From assembly GCA_964495145.1 (NCBI GenBank), contig CAZBUP010000001.1:1-64000 (forward strand): a DNA stretch of 64,000 nt, written 5' to 3'. Numbering within the stretch: position 1 is the first letter of the stretch; every line of letters begins with the position of its first letter. This DNA is from UBA6120 sp964495145 (GTDB lineage Bacteria; Bacillota_I; Bacilli_A; RFN20; CAG-826). Below are positions 7,984 through 16,070 of this stretch, one piece after another. The translations under genes were made by a program, and so were the position numbers. The notes under the pieces are model-generated. The model was given only the letters and a program-made list of their open reading frames with translations. It was not told the origin of the DNA and made no database searches.

Positions 7984-9363
7984 ATGAACAAAGCCAAAAT
8001 CGAACATTATAAGAAGCAATATGGCGGCCTATTGGCCTTCTTGGTCATCGAATTATTGTTTTTCACGAGCTTGAATCTGGCTAACTATGGCATCTTATTC
8101 CGCTACCTATCCATCGTCTTGGCCGCAGCCTTGATTCCCATCACCATGCTGAAGTACCGCCAAGAGGATTGGCTCAACGTCGCTTTGGCGTTCATCCTGC
8201 CGTTATTCGCCTATGGGGCCTTCATGGCGTTTTCGCCCCTTTATTTGATTTTGCAATCAATTGTCGACAACATTGCCATGGTCTTGTCGCTGATTGCCTT
8301 TTTGTTGATTGGCATATCGATGGCCCACAACGAGGAGTTCCAGATTCAAAAAGGCCTGTCCGCCATTGTCGGGGGTTTGGCCGTTTTGTTGGTAATCGGG
8401 CTCGTGTACACCATGTGGCGCTACACATTCTTCTATGTCCTGCGCTATCAGGGCATGAACCTATATTTTGATGGAGAAGCCTATCTCGTTTCCAATGAAG
8501 CCAAGTGGTTGTTTGGTTTTGAATTCCACGAAGTCAAACTGGCGTATTTTGCCAATTATGGCATCTTCCTCACGCCGTTGCTTTTGGGATTGTTGTTCGT
8601 CCGGTTCAAGAACCTCAAAAAACTTGATCTGGTATGGATCGTTTCCGGGGCGATCGGACTTATCTCATTATTACTGCTGCCGGATTTCGGCGCTTTGAAA
8701 TTCGTTATACCAGCCGTGCTGATTGCGGCCGCGGTTCGGTTTTTGCCACCCAATCCGATTACCAAGAAAGTCGTTTTTTACGGTTTGATCGCCGGTGGCG
8801 CCCTTTTCTCGCTGGCGGCCGTTTTCCTGCTGCTTTACGCATTTGAAGTGCCTTTTGCAGTGAATTTGGTAACCAATAACGCGATATTCAACCGAGTTTT
8901 TGGAAATTCAGTCGTTCAAGGATATGCCGAAGTGATTCAGGCCGCGATTGAACACCCATTCGGCGGCTTGCATTCGGTCATCGTCAACGCGAGTTTCATT
9001 GAAACGACCCGCAGCTCATTCTTCGACACTTTGTATCAAGGCGGCATTTTGGCGACTTTTGGCTATTTGGCTTTCATGGCATTCAGCGGTGTTCACCTCG
9101 TTAGGTATTATCGCCGAAGCAGTGATCCGCGCCATATCAAAATGCTATTAATCCTATTCGTGGCCACCCATGTTTTCACGACGTTGTTCCGCTATGAATA
9201 CGCGCCTTTCGTTCGAGAGAACCAACGCCTTTACAAGATTCCGTTCTTCTCGGATCTCGTGACGTTGCTCGATGTGTTCTTGGTCGGGTACGCTTACCGT
9301 CAGGGTCACGTATCCAAGCCAAATAAAAACGAAGCCGCGCTGGCTTCGCCGATCATCGACTGA
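7984..9363 (+). CDS. Wzy/O-antigen-ligase-like polysaccharide polymerase
   Basis: A polytopic membrane protein of about 459 residues with roughly 11-12 hydrophobic segments. Near the C-terminus an outward-facing loop reads EHPFGGLHSVIVNAS and then RSSFFDTLYQGGILATFGYL, the pattern seen in O-antigen ligase/polymerase proteins (a His or Arg loop followed by 'D..YQGGI'). It probably polymerises or transfers lipid-linked glycans at the outer face of the membrane. Two starts are possible: ATG 7966, overlapping the previous gene by 13 bases, or ATG 7984, 5 bases after its stop; neither has a clear ribosome-binding site. The second is preferred because MNKAKIEHYKK is a normal cytoplasmic N-terminus. 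A minus-strand terminator is embedded in its last codons. Confidence 0.75.
   Translation: MNKAKIEHYKKQYGGLLAFLVIELLFFTSLNLANYGILFRYLSIVLAAALIPITMLKYRQEDWLNVALAFILPLFAYGAFMAFSPLYLILQSIVDNIAMVLSLIAFLLIGISMAHNEEFQIQKGLSAIVGGLAVLLVIGLVYTMWRYTFFYVLRYQGMNLYFDGEAYLVSNEAKWLFGFEFHEVKLAYFANYGIFLTPLLLGLLFVRFKNLKKLDLVWIVSGAIGLISLLLLPDFGALKFVIPAVLIAAAVRFLPPNPITKKVVFYGLIAGGALFSLAAVFLLLYAFEVPFAVNLVTNNAIFNRVFGNSVVQGYAEVIQAAIEHPFGGLHSVIVNASFIETTRSSFFDTLYQGGILATFGYLAFMAFSGVHLVRYYRRSSDPRHIKMLLILFVATHVFTTLFRYEYAPFVRENQRLYKIPFFSDLVTLLDVFLVGYAYRQGHVSKPNKNEAALASPIID
9321..9348 (-). terminator. Intrinsic terminator of the lipoprotein/ATP-grasp operon, inside the wzy-like 3' end
   Basis: On the minus strand CGAAGCC-AGCGC-GGCTTCG is followed by GTTTTTATTT. 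It lies just past the lipoprotein stop (9375) and within the last codons of the plus-strand polymerase gene, so the same bases code for protein on one strand and terminate on the other. Confidence 0.7.
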
Positions 9364-9374
9364 TCAATACTTCT

Positions 9375-10169
9375 TTAAGCCCAGACGCTTTTGGGCAGCA
9401 TCAATTCGTATAGGAATATGGCCGTGTAGTCATGGTTGCTATTTTCGGCCGCGGCATCAAGGATGTCGTAGGTGACGCTGACGGCGGTGGCGCCGGTCAA
9501 TGACGGGGCCCCGGCCACATCTTCAAAATAGAACCCATAAAATTGCGGAAAGTCGCTTCGACGCACCCCGGCCACCTCGAACGTGAATTCGTGTTTGACA
9601 TATTGGGAGTCGGTCGGGACATAGAAGGACAAGCGGACGCGCAGATCGGTGATGTAAACGCCGCCGAGGTAAGTGTCGGCCCCCGCTTTAAGATATAGAC
9701 CGACGTGATTTAAGCTCGATATGGTTTTTGGAAAGAGGTAGCCGAACCCGGATTCCCGAAGTTGAAGCCGGCTTTTGCTGATGCGGACGGCGTCGCTGCA
9801 ATGGAGGATGCCGTCAAATAGTTTGCTTTCGAAGCCGTATTTGACATCAGGCAGCGTTAAGGACAGTTTCTTGGTGGTCGCATAGATCTCGTCGTTTACT
9901 TCTCGAGCTCCGGTGCCGTCGTTATAATAGCGGTCGGCCGTTTTGAGGTTGGACACGCCCTCGATCACGTCTTCGGAAGCGACGGGGTAACTATGGCTGG
10001 CGGCGATGCGCTCCGGACTCAATTCGGTTTGCAAAACCGTGTCTTCATACATGTTGTCGGCAAAAATGTCAGTATGGTAGGTGTTTCGGTCCAAGGCCAA
10101 AGCGACGTCTTGGCCGCAGGATGTCAAGGCGATTAAGGCGATGCCGATCAGAAGGTGTTTCGTTTTCAT
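9375..10169 (-). CDS. Predicted lipoprotein in polysaccharide cluster, unknown function
   Basis: From the ATG at 10169 the 264-residue protein starts MKTKHLLIGIALIALTSCG, a short type II signal peptide with lipobox LTSC and lipidation at Cys18, so it should be anchored to the outside of the cell membrane. The rest is rich in predicted beta-strand (for example DTYLGGVYITDLRVRLSFYV) and has no motif I recognise. The longer frame upstream is not real: ATG 10169 overlaps the TGA of the preceding tupA-like gene (ATGA), which couples translation, and gives a proper signal peptide. Position suggests a role in export, retention or length control of the surface polymer; this is inference. Confidence 0.8.
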   Translation of the reverse strand: MKTKHLLIGIALIALTSCGQDVALALDRNTYHTDIFADNMYEDTVLQTELSPERIAASHSYPVASEDVIEGVSNLKTADRYYNDGTGAREVNDEIYATTKKLSLTLPDVKYGFESKLFDGILHCSDAVRISKSRLQLRESGFGYLFPKTISSLNHVGLYLKAGADTYLGGVYITDLRVRLSFYVPTDSQYVKHEFTFEVAGVRRSDFPQFYGFYFEDVAGAPSLTGATAVSVTYDILDAAAENSNHDYTAIFLYELMLPKSVWA

Positions 10170-11083
10170 TTTCGTTGGTTCAGGTACTTGGAGATGTCGA
10201 GCCAAGCCCCCATTTGGAAGTCGACTTGGTCCTCGTCGAGTATGAGGGTGCCTTTCGCGGGCGTAAACGTCATCTCGTTAAACATTATTTTACCATCAAT
10301 CTGATAGAGGTCAACGCGGACAAAGGGGAATGGGGCGGCCAGCTTTTCGGCGAGGGCTACCATTTCATCGAAATTGTCTGGGCGCGCTATCGTGAAATCG
10401 GCTTTGCGCCAGCCATTGAACTGGCTGCCGTCGAACGGCGTCCAATCAATCAGGAAATTGGTATAACGGATGTCTTCTCCCCGTCCGGTCACCACGTACA
10501 AGTTGCGGGCGCGTCCGTTGAAGACGTGGATTTTGTATTCGATCGGCAGGTGCTTGCCCTGGCCGAGGTAGCGTTCGACCAAAACCCGAGGGACGATCGG
10601 GCTATAATGCCGCTCCATGGTCAAGCGTCCGTAATCGGTTTTGAGCCACTTGTCGAAACGAGCCTTAAGGTTTTCTTGGTCCAGGGTCGCCTTATCGACG
10701 ACGATTTGGTTATATCCGCAGGCATGGCTGCATTTGAGCACGAACGATTGCGGCAGATTGGAAAAGTCGATGTCTTCCACACGGTCATAATGACCGTAAG
10801 CGGGGACCAAATAGCGTTCCAACCCCAATTCCTTGAGATGATCGCGAACCCCGACTCGATCGGTGCAACGGATGGCCAATGGATCCTTGGGATAGACAAA
10901 CAGGCGCAGGAATTGAAGTTTTTCGGTATATCGGACCGGATGTCTCAAGTGAAGAGGGTGCCGCGTCAAATAACGGTATTGCCAGCGGACGTAGCCGACC
11001 GGAAACAAAACGCGGATGAAAACGCGCATCGGGGCGAACATGCGTTGGGTCAGCGGCGATAATTTGCGGAACTTCGGGTTCAT
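10166..11083 (-). CDS. TupA-like ATP-grasp protein (polysaccharide decoration)
   Basis: A 305-residue ATP-grasp enzyme of the TupA-like type. Family knowledge: these occur in capsule and teichuronopeptide loci and probably ligate amino acids or similar groups to glycans using ATP. Seen: RYTEKLQFLRL near the N-terminus, FVLKCSHACGYN (ATP-grasp Lys and loop, about 124-135), VLVERYLG, YKIHVFNGR (beta strand before the Mg site), and the metal/ATP motif FVRVDLYQIDGKIMFNEMTF (about 250-269). An N-terminal basic, hydrophobic stretch (MRVFIRVLFPVGYVRW) may bind the membrane. A TATAAT box lies 9 bases before ATG 11083 with no ribosome-binding site. The lipoprotein gene follows with a 4-base overlap. 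Confidence 0.82.
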   Translation of the reverse strand: MNPKFRKLSPLTQRMFAPMRVFIRVLFPVGYVRWQYRYLTRHPLHLRHPVRYTEKLQFLRLFVYPKDPLAIRCTDRVGVRDHLKELGLERYLVPAYGHYDRVEDIDFSNLPQSFVLKCSHACGYNQIVVDKATLDQENLKARFDKWLKTDYGRLTMERHYSPIVPRVLVERYLGQGKHLPIEYKIHVFNGRARNLYVVTGRGEDIRYTNFLIDWTPFDGSQFNGWRKADFTIARPDNFDEMVALAEKLAAPFPFVRVDLYQIDGKIMFNEMTFTPAKGTLILDEDQVDFQMGAWLDISKYLNQRK

Positions 11084-11092
11084 ATGGTAATC

Positions 11093-11098
11093 ATTATA
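11093..11098 (-). promoter_or_regulatory. -10 box of the ATP-grasp/lipoprotein operon
   Basis: TATAAT on the minus strand sits 9 bases before the ATG at 11083, without room for a Shine-Dalgarno site. The transcript would have a leader of about 0-3 bases. The -35 is not clear. Confidence 0.45.
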
Positions 11099-11182
11099 CG
11101 GCTTTGAGGGTTAAGCGACTTTAAATGTTCTTTGTTTTGGCACTATCAAAATAATACTAGCAAGATTAAACTATTAAGTACT

Positions 11183-12370
11183 ATGAAAATCCTTGCCGTT
11201 TGTCAATTTTATTACCCGGAAAATTTCACGATCACACCATTGATGCGCGATTTGGTCGCCCATGGCCACCAAGTCACGGTGGTGACCGGCCGTCCTAACG
11301 CCGGATTAGGCCGAATCGCTCCCGAATATCGCCGCCGTCCATTTGAAATCATCGACGGGGTAAAAGTCCATCGCTTGCCAATCCTCTCCCGGAAGAAAGG
11401 CAAGTTGTCGTTGATCGCCAATTACTTTTCCTATTATTTTTTGGCGCGGGCTTTTGTTCGCCGGCATCAAGGCGACTATGACGTCGTCTTTGCCATGAGC
11501 CTGTCCCCGGTCATCTCGATGGTGCCGGCACTCGATTACGCCAAACGCCATCATAAACCCTGCCTGCTTTACTGCGTCGACATTTGGCCGGAATCGGTTC
11601 TCTACACCAATAACGCCAAGCCAAATTCCTGGGTTCATCGCTGGTTAACCCGCTGGTCCCGGCAAATATACCAAGCATCCGATCGGCTTGTGGTCGGTTC
11701 TCCTTCCTACCTCGAATACATGGAACGCGAACACGGAATTCCCCGTGCCAAGATGGATTTATTATTGCAACCGGCCTTGAACGAAAGCATAAACGTGCCT
11801 CCGCTTGATCATGGCCCGGGCATCCACATCGTCTACATCGGCAATTTGGGACAGGTCCAGTTGCTCGATGAGCTGCTGGAAGCCGTGAAAATGATCAATA
11901 ACCCGAATTTGCACGTCCATATCGTGGGTAGCGGATCAGCCCGTGATCGCCTCGAGGCCACCATCAAAAGCGAGAATTTGTCGGCAAACGTCCACATGTA
12001 TGGCTCCCGTTCCATCCATGAAGCGGTGGCTTTCATCCCTGACGCCGATGCCCTCTTGGTGCCTTTGAAGGCAGGCGGATACGTCGGAAGGACCATTCCC
12101 AATAAGCTCGTGACCTACATGGGTTACGGACGTCCAATCCTTGGAGCATTGACCGGCGATGGCTGCGCTTTATTGGAAGAAGCCGGCGGGGGTATCCTGG
12201 TCGATCCTTCAGTATCTGGTCTCGTTGAAGGAATCAACCGGGTCACGACATTGACCGAAGAAGAAAAAAGCGCGCTGGGAGCGCGTAATTTTGCGTATTT
12301 CAAGGAACATCTGACTTTGGAAATAGTCGGCCGGCGCCTCGAATCTTATTTAAGCGAACTGGTGAAATGA
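11183..12370 (+). CDS. Glycosyltransferase family 4 (WbuB/WcaI-like)
   Basis: A 395-residue GT-B fold transferase. The N-terminal domain starts KILAVCQFYYPENFTITPLM, with TVVTGRPN further on, the form seen in WbuB/WcaI-type enzymes acting in capsule or O-antigen synthesis. The C-terminal nucleotide-sugar domain shows YIGNLGQVQLLDELLEA and the donor-binding region NKLVTYMGYGRPILGA, with the usual acidic EEAGGG turn after it. The frame extends upstream to a TTG at 11132, but ATG 11183 gives the canonical first beta strand. The spacer before it is AT-rich with TATTAA at 11172-11177, so this gene too may be transcribed with almost no leader. Its last 25 bases overlap the convergent transferase gene. 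Confidence 0.87.
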   Translation: MKILAVCQFYYPENFTITPLMRDLVAHGHQVTVVTGRPNAGLGRIAPEYRRRPFEIIDGVKVHRLPILSRKKGKLSLIANYFSYYFLARAFVRRHQGDYDVVFAMSLSPVISMVPALDYAKRHHKPCLLYCVDIWPESVLYTNNAKPNSWVHRWLTRWSRQIYQASDRLVVGSPSYLEYMEREHGIPRAKMDLLLQPALNESINVPPLDHGPGIHIVYIGNLGQVQLLDELLEAVKMINNPNLHVHIVGSGSARDRLEATIKSENLSANVHMYGSRSIHEAVAFIPDADALLVPLKAGGYVGRTIPNKLVTYMGYGRPILGALTGDGCALLEEAGGGILVDPSVSGLVEGINRVTTLTEEEKSALGARNFAYFKEHLTLEIVGRRLESYLSELVK

Positions 12371-13497
12371 ACTAAAAATTCGCCGACAGCGGCCATCCCC
12401 AGTTGGGTCAGGGCCGTTTCTTTGGCCGTCAAGGCCATTTTTATTTTGGTGGCTTCGTCGAGTTTAAAAGCGCCATTCATGGCTTCGGTCAACGCGTCGA
12501 CGGAACCGTTTCCGGCCCATAGGACGTCATGTTCGAATAGGCGGACCAAACATGGGTGGCGGGTCGACACCGTCAATTTCCCGCTGGTCAGATACTCGAA
12601 GAATTTGCTGGGAATCGAATAGTCGTCGAGCGTCGAATCGGTCGGTCGCGGGTTGATGTTGAAAATCGCAGACGATTCCAGTTCCCGGACTTCTCGAGCC
12701 GATCGTTGACCCAGGTAATGGATGCGCCCATCTTGGCGCGAAGCCTTCACAACGGCTTCATCGGGACCGTGACCGGCAATCAGCAAGTCGACGTCTTGAT
12801 CTATTTTGGAAAAGGCTTCGAGTAACCTAGTTACTCCATAACGTTCATGAAGGGCTCCCGCGAAAAAGACATAGGGACGTTTTGGAGTATTTCCGGTGGC
12901 CGAAAATTCATCCACGAGTCCCGGCAGGATAATCGAAGGTCGCTTCGGGATGTTTACCAAGGCATTCAACGCCGGGGTCAAAGTGATGAAAGCGTCGAAG
13001 CGACGCATGCCTTTTAGGCTGGACCGAACCCACGTCGGCGAAACGCCCGTCAATAAAGCGGGATTGTCGGTGACGATACCGATCGTCTTGATGCCGTATC
13101 GGCATTGGATGCGTTTGGCCAAGCGACGCAAGGTGGTGTTCATGGAATCGACTATTAGCAGCGGTTTTTCCTTGTTATCGCTTGAGATCAATCGACTGAT
13201 TGTTCGATAACCGTGACCGATGACAAGAAGTTGCTTTAGAAATGGCATATTGTATATCGGTAAATATGCATAAGTGATGCCTTGGTTCGTTTTGGTTTCC
13301 TCCGGCAAGTAAAGCGGGCGGCAGTACCGTGGCAAAGGTCGATAAGAAACGACCGTGGTTTGATGGTGAATGGCAAAAGCCGTGATCAGCTTTTGGTGGA
13401 AGTTTTGGTTGCTGGGGTTAGCCTTGACCGGTAAACGATCGCTTAAAGCGGCAAAATCGGATTCGGCCATGGCCGTGGTCAAATAAACGATTTTCAC
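12346..13497 (-). CDS. Glycosyltransferase (GT4-like)
   Basis: A 383-residue GT-B transferase. The N-terminal domain has KIVYLTTAM, the middle GLVDEF, and the C-terminal domain YVFFAGALHERYGVTRLLEA, DLLIAGHGPDEA and a donor-site region IPSKFFEYLTSGK. The start is a GTG at 13497 that overlaps the TGA of the upstream transferase (GTGA); the longer frame reading back into that gene is not real. A GAGG site lies about 10 bases before it. The GT4 Glu-x7-Glu motif is modified (NPRPTDSTLDDYSIPSKFFEY), as in several capsule transferases. It forms a two-gene operon with the next gene upstream and ends inside the tail of the plus-strand transferase. Confidence 0.82.
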   Translation of the reverse strand: MKIVYLTTAMAESDFAALSDRLPVKANPSNQNFHQKLITAFAIHHQTTVVSYRPLPRYCRPLYLPEETKTNQGITYAYLPIYNMPFLKQLLVIGHGYRTISRLISSDNKEKPLLIVDSMNTTLRRLAKRIQCRYGIKTIGIVTDNPALLTGVSPTWVRSSLKGMRRFDAFITLTPALNALVNIPKRPSIILPGLVDEFSATGNTPKRPYVFFAGALHERYGVTRLLEAFSKIDQDVDLLIAGHGPDEAVVKASRQDGRIHYLGQRSAREVRELESSAIFNINPRPTDSTLDDYSIPSKFFEYLTSGKLTVSTRHPCLVRLFEHDVLWAGNGSVDALTEAMNGAFKLDEATKIKMALTAKETALTQLGMAAVGEFLVHFTSSLK

Positions 13498-14585
13498 TTG
13501 ACGAGAGTCCTCAAGGCGGCCAAATGCTGGGCGACCATGGTTTCGATCGTGAAAGAGGCGGCGGTGTCCAGGCAAGCTCGGCGCATGTTATGGGCTTGGA
13601 CGCGGTCAATCGCCTGGTTGATGGCGGCTTCGTCTTCGGGTTCGACCACAAAGCCGTTATGTCCGTCTTTCAACAGATGGCGGGCTGCGATGACGCGGGC
13701 CGAACCGATGACCGGGGTGCCTTGGGAAAGGGCTTCGTTGACGACATGGCCGTAAATGTCTTCTTTGCTCAAGATGATGAAGGCTTCGGCATGGGCCATG
13801 AAATTCAAGAGATCCTCATGGCGTTGATAGCCGACCAAATGGACGTTGTTTAATCGGTTTTTTTCAATGAAACGCCGATACTTGGCTTCTTCAGGACCGG
13901 ATCCGATTAAGACTAAATGGTTATCGTGGGAACGTTGGGCCCACAGCGAAAGCAGTAGGACATTATTCTTGCGGGGAACGAATTGCCCGGCGCTTAAAAG
14001 GACGTTGTCTTGCGGGATGCCCAAGTGTTTCCAAAACGCGATTTTTCGTTCTTGGCTGATCGTCTCTTGCGACAATTCGCGATGAAACACGGTCGCATAA
14101 GGATAGCGGATGATGGACTTGGGATTCGCCCCGTAGTGAATCAAGTAATCGTCGACTTGGGGCGCCGGGGAAAAGTATTTTTCCGCCCGACTGATTAAGC
14201 GCGTCTTGAGACGGTGCCGCCAAGGCGGATCTTGATGGACCACTCCGCCGTTGACGTAAAGGACATAGGGTTGACGCGTACGCTGGAGATAATTGATCGT
14301 CATGATTTCCGTTAGCGAGGAATAACCGTTCATGATGATCAAATCATAGTGGTTATGCTTTAAATGGCGGATTAGTTCTCGGGAAAAGTGGTTTTCGGCT
14401 CCCAGGTTTAAGCCCCTTAGAAAAATCGTCTTGAAACCATAGTTGGTTCGATCGTAGAAGTACGGATGGCGGAAACCGCTGGCGTGGCGTTCGAAAACGA
14501 CCGTCAGATCCATGTGCGGGGCCAAACCGTTGAACAAATCGATTTTATAGGGGGCTGGATGGGCGAAAACGAAGATGACTTTCAT
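13494..14585 (-). CDS. Glycosyltransferase family 4
   Basis: A 363-residue GT-B transferase. Seen: VIFVFAHPAPYKIDLFN at the N-terminus; NGGVVHQDPPWRHRLKTRLI, a typical inner segment; AGQFVPRKNNVLLL opening the donor domain; LIGSGPEEAKYRRFI; and the GT4 motif EDIYGHVVNEALSQGTPVIG with both Glu residues of E-x7-E. Acceptor and donor are unknown; the cluster points to a lipid-linked surface glycan. ATG 14585 is preferred over the TTG at 14594. A minus-strand TATAAT (14609-14604) lies 18 bases before the ATG. It heads the operon with the GTG-started transferase and is divergent from ung. Confidence 0.87.
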   Translation of the reverse strand: MKVIFVFAHPAPYKIDLFNGLAPHMDLTVVFERHASGFRHPYFYDRTNYGFKTIFLRGLNLGAENHFSRELIRHLKHNHYDLIIMNGYSSLTEIMTINYLQRTRQPYVLYVNGGVVHQDPPWRHRLKTRLISRAEKYFSPAPQVDDYLIHYGANPKSIIRYPYATVFHRELSQETISQERKIAFWKHLGIPQDNVLLSAGQFVPRKNNVLLLSLWAQRSHDNHLVLIGSGPEEAKYRRFIEKNRLNNVHLVGYQRHEDLLNFMAHAEAFIILSKEDIYGHVVNEALSQGTPVIGSARVIAARHLLKDGHNGFVVEPEDEAAINQAIDRVQAHNMRRACLDTAASFTIETMVAQHLAALRTLVK

Positions 14586-14603
14586 GGTTTGCAATGCGAG
14601 TTA

Positions 14604-14646
14604 ATTATATACATTATTAGTGAAATAAAGAATTACAATGTAAAAT
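14604..14646. promoter_or_regulatory. Divergent promoter region between glycosyltransferase and ung
   Basis: The 68-base spacer is strongly AT-rich. Minus strand: TATAAT at 14609-14604 for the transferase. Plus strand: TAAAAT at 14641-14646 lies 7 bases before the ung ATG (14654); TACAAT at 14634-14639 is an alternative. ung has no Shine-Dalgarno site, so a leaderless ung mRNA is likely. Confidence 0.45.
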
Positions 14647-14653
14647 AAATCAT

Positions 14654-15343
14654 ATGAATCCAACTTTCACCGACTGGGATACTTTTTTCAAAAGCGAGAA
14701 TCGAGAAGCATATTCGGCGTCGCTCCATCAGTTTCTGAATGAAGAATACGCCCACCACACGGTTTATCCCCCGCGTCCTTTGATGTTCGACGCTTTCAAG
14801 AAGACGCCGCTAGACCAAGTCAAGGCGGTCATCATCGGCCAAGACCCCTACCATGAGCCGGGCCAAGCCATGGGTCTCTGCTTTTCGGTGCCCAAAGGGA
14901 TTCCCCTACCGATGAGCCTCATCAATATTTATAAAGAGTTGGAAAGCGATCTTCCCATCGTCATGGACTACCAATCGGGCGATTTGACTTTTTGGGCCGA
15001 ACAAGGGGTGCTCCTCTTGAACGCCTATCTCACGGTCCGGCGCGGCGAGCCGCTCAGCCACCGCCATCCCGGTTACGAAACCTTTTTTAGGCATGTGATT
15101 GAAACCTTGAACGACAGCCCTAAGCCGATTGTTTTCTTATTGTGGGGATCGTTCGCCCGCGGCTATAAAAAACATTTGACCAATCCGCACCATTTAATTT
15201 TGGAGGCGGTTCACCCCTCGCCTTTGGCCGCCAATCGCGGCGGTTGGTTTGGAAACCGACATTTCTCGCGCACTAACGCCTTCTTGATTCAAAACGGGCT
15301 CAGCCCAATTCAATGGCAAAACCGTAGTCAATCATCGCGATAG
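14654..15343 (+). CDS. ung: Uracil-DNA glycosylase, family 1
   Basis: Removes uracil from DNA to start base-excision repair. The 229 residues contain both catalytic motifs of family 1: GQDPYH (62-67, with the water-activating Asp64) and HPSPLAA (187-193, with catalytic His187), plus the uracil-pocket segment GLCFSVPKG and the LLLNAYLTVR strand. Length is normal for bacterial Ung. No ribosome-binding site is present, and a TAAAAT box lies 7 bases upstream of the ATG. The stop codon overlaps the thiT promoter. Confidence 0.97.
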   Translation: MNPTFTDWDTFFKSENREAYSASLHQFLNEEYAHHTVYPPRPLMFDAFKKTPLDQVKAVIIGQDPYHEPGQAMGLCFSVPKGIPLPMSLINIYKELESDLPIVMDYQSGDLTFWAEQGVLLLNAYLTVRRGEPLSHRHPGYETFFRHVIETLNDSPKPIVFLLWGSFARGYKKHLTNPHHLILEAVHPSPLAANRGGWFGNRHFSRTNAFLIQNGLSPIQWQNRSQSSR

Positions 15344-15344
15344 T

Positions 15345-15353
15345 TGCTATAAT
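15345..15353 (+). promoter_or_regulatory. Extended -10 promoter of the TPP riboswitch/thiT unit
   Basis: TGCTATAAT is an exact TGnTATAAT element and begins 2 bases after the ung stop. The predicted start of transcription at about 15360 coincides with the 5' edge of the TPP aptamer. Confidence 0.65.
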
Positions 15354-15359
15354 TTAATT

Positions 15360-15442
15360 ACGGGAGCTGTGGGAGCACGGCTGAGAGGATGACCAATCCG
15401 TCATCGACCGAACCTGATCTAGGTAATGCTAGCGTAGGTAGC
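15360..15442 (+). ncRNA. TPP (THI-box) riboswitch
   Basis: The conserved THI elements occur in order: GGGAGC near 15362, CGGCTGAGAGGATGACC (15379-15395), then GACCGAACCTGATCT (15406-15420), GGTAATGCTAGCGTAGGTAGC (15422-15442, read in two parts: GGTAATGC and AGCGTAGG). These are the two sensor arms that bind the pyrimidine (CTGAGA) and the diphosphate (ACCTGATCT..GTAATGC) of thiamine pyrophosphate. A hairpin terminator follows directly, so high TPP is predicted to stop transcription before thiT. The downstream thiamine transporter confirms the ligand. Confidence 0.95.
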
Positions 15443-15443
15443 G

Positions 15444-15467
15444 ATCCTTGCTAGCCAAGGATTTTTT
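15444..15467 (+). terminator. Attenuator terminator of the TPP riboswitch
   Basis: ATCCTTG (15444-15450) pairs with CAAGGAT (15456-15462) around loop CTAGC, followed by six T. It lies between the aptamer and the thiT ribosome-binding site. The repeated palindrome GCTAGC, in the aptamer (15428-15433) and across the terminator loop (15450-15455), offers a possible switching contact. Confidence 0.85.
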
Positions 15468-15482
15468 ATTTAGGAGCGCCTC

Positions 15483-16049
15483 ATGAAAAAATTCAAATTG
15501 ACGATACGCGAAATCGCTGAAATCGCCATGTTGGTCTCGTTGGCCGTCTTGTTGGACCGGGATGGATTCAAGATTCGCCTCGGGGCCCAAAGCGGTTCCC
15601 TGTCTTTGACGATGGTGCCGCTTTTGGTCCTGGCCCTGCGCCACGGTTTCGTGAAAGGTTTCATCGGCATCGGCGTCATCTATGGCCTGTTGACCAATTT
15701 GCTCGATGGCTACGGATTCATCACGTTCCCGCTTGATTATTTGTTGGCCTATGGCTCGCTATCGCTGGTCGCCTTGTGGCGTCCGGCTTTAAATCGAACA
15801 TATCGGCATCCAATCGTCAATTATTTGTATTTGACGCTGGCCATCGTCAGCGCGGTGACCGTCCGTTACGCTTTCCACGTCGTCTCGGGGATGGTCATCT
15901 ACGAAGTCGATTTTCTCGGTTCGCTGTCGTATAACGCCATCTTCGTGATCCTGCCGCCCCTAAGCATCACCTTGCCGGCGATGTGGCTTTTGTGGGAACC
16001 TTTGAAACGCATCAACCTCCGCTACCCGGTTAGTGAACATTTAGCCTAA
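15483..16049 (+). CDS. thiT: Thiamine ECF transporter S component ThiT
   Basis: The substrate-binding membrane subunit of an energy-coupling-factor importer for thiamine; it needs the shared EcfA/A'/T module, which is not in this window. The 188 residues form about six membrane helices. Typical ThiT features: the N-terminal IREIAEIAMLVSLAVLLD, the loop GAQSGSLSLTMVPLLVLALRHG, and GLLTNLLDGYGFITFPLDYLLAYG with aromatic residues expected to stack on thiamine. An AGGAG site lies 6 bases before the ATG. The TPP riboswitch and attenuator upstream show it is switched off when TPP is plentiful, so the cell probably relies on imported thiamine. Confidence 0.95.
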   Translation: MKKFKLTIREIAEIAMLVSLAVLLDRDGFKIRLGAQSGSLSLTMVPLLVLALRHGFVKGFIGIGVIYGLLTNLLDGYGFITFPLDYLLAYGSLSLVALWRPALNRTYRHPIVNYLYLTLAIVSAVTVRYAFHVVSGMVIYEVDFLGSLSYNAIFVILPPLSITLPAMWLLWEPLKRINLRYPVSEHLA

Positions 16050-16070
16050 ATGTGCTATATTAAGCGCATT

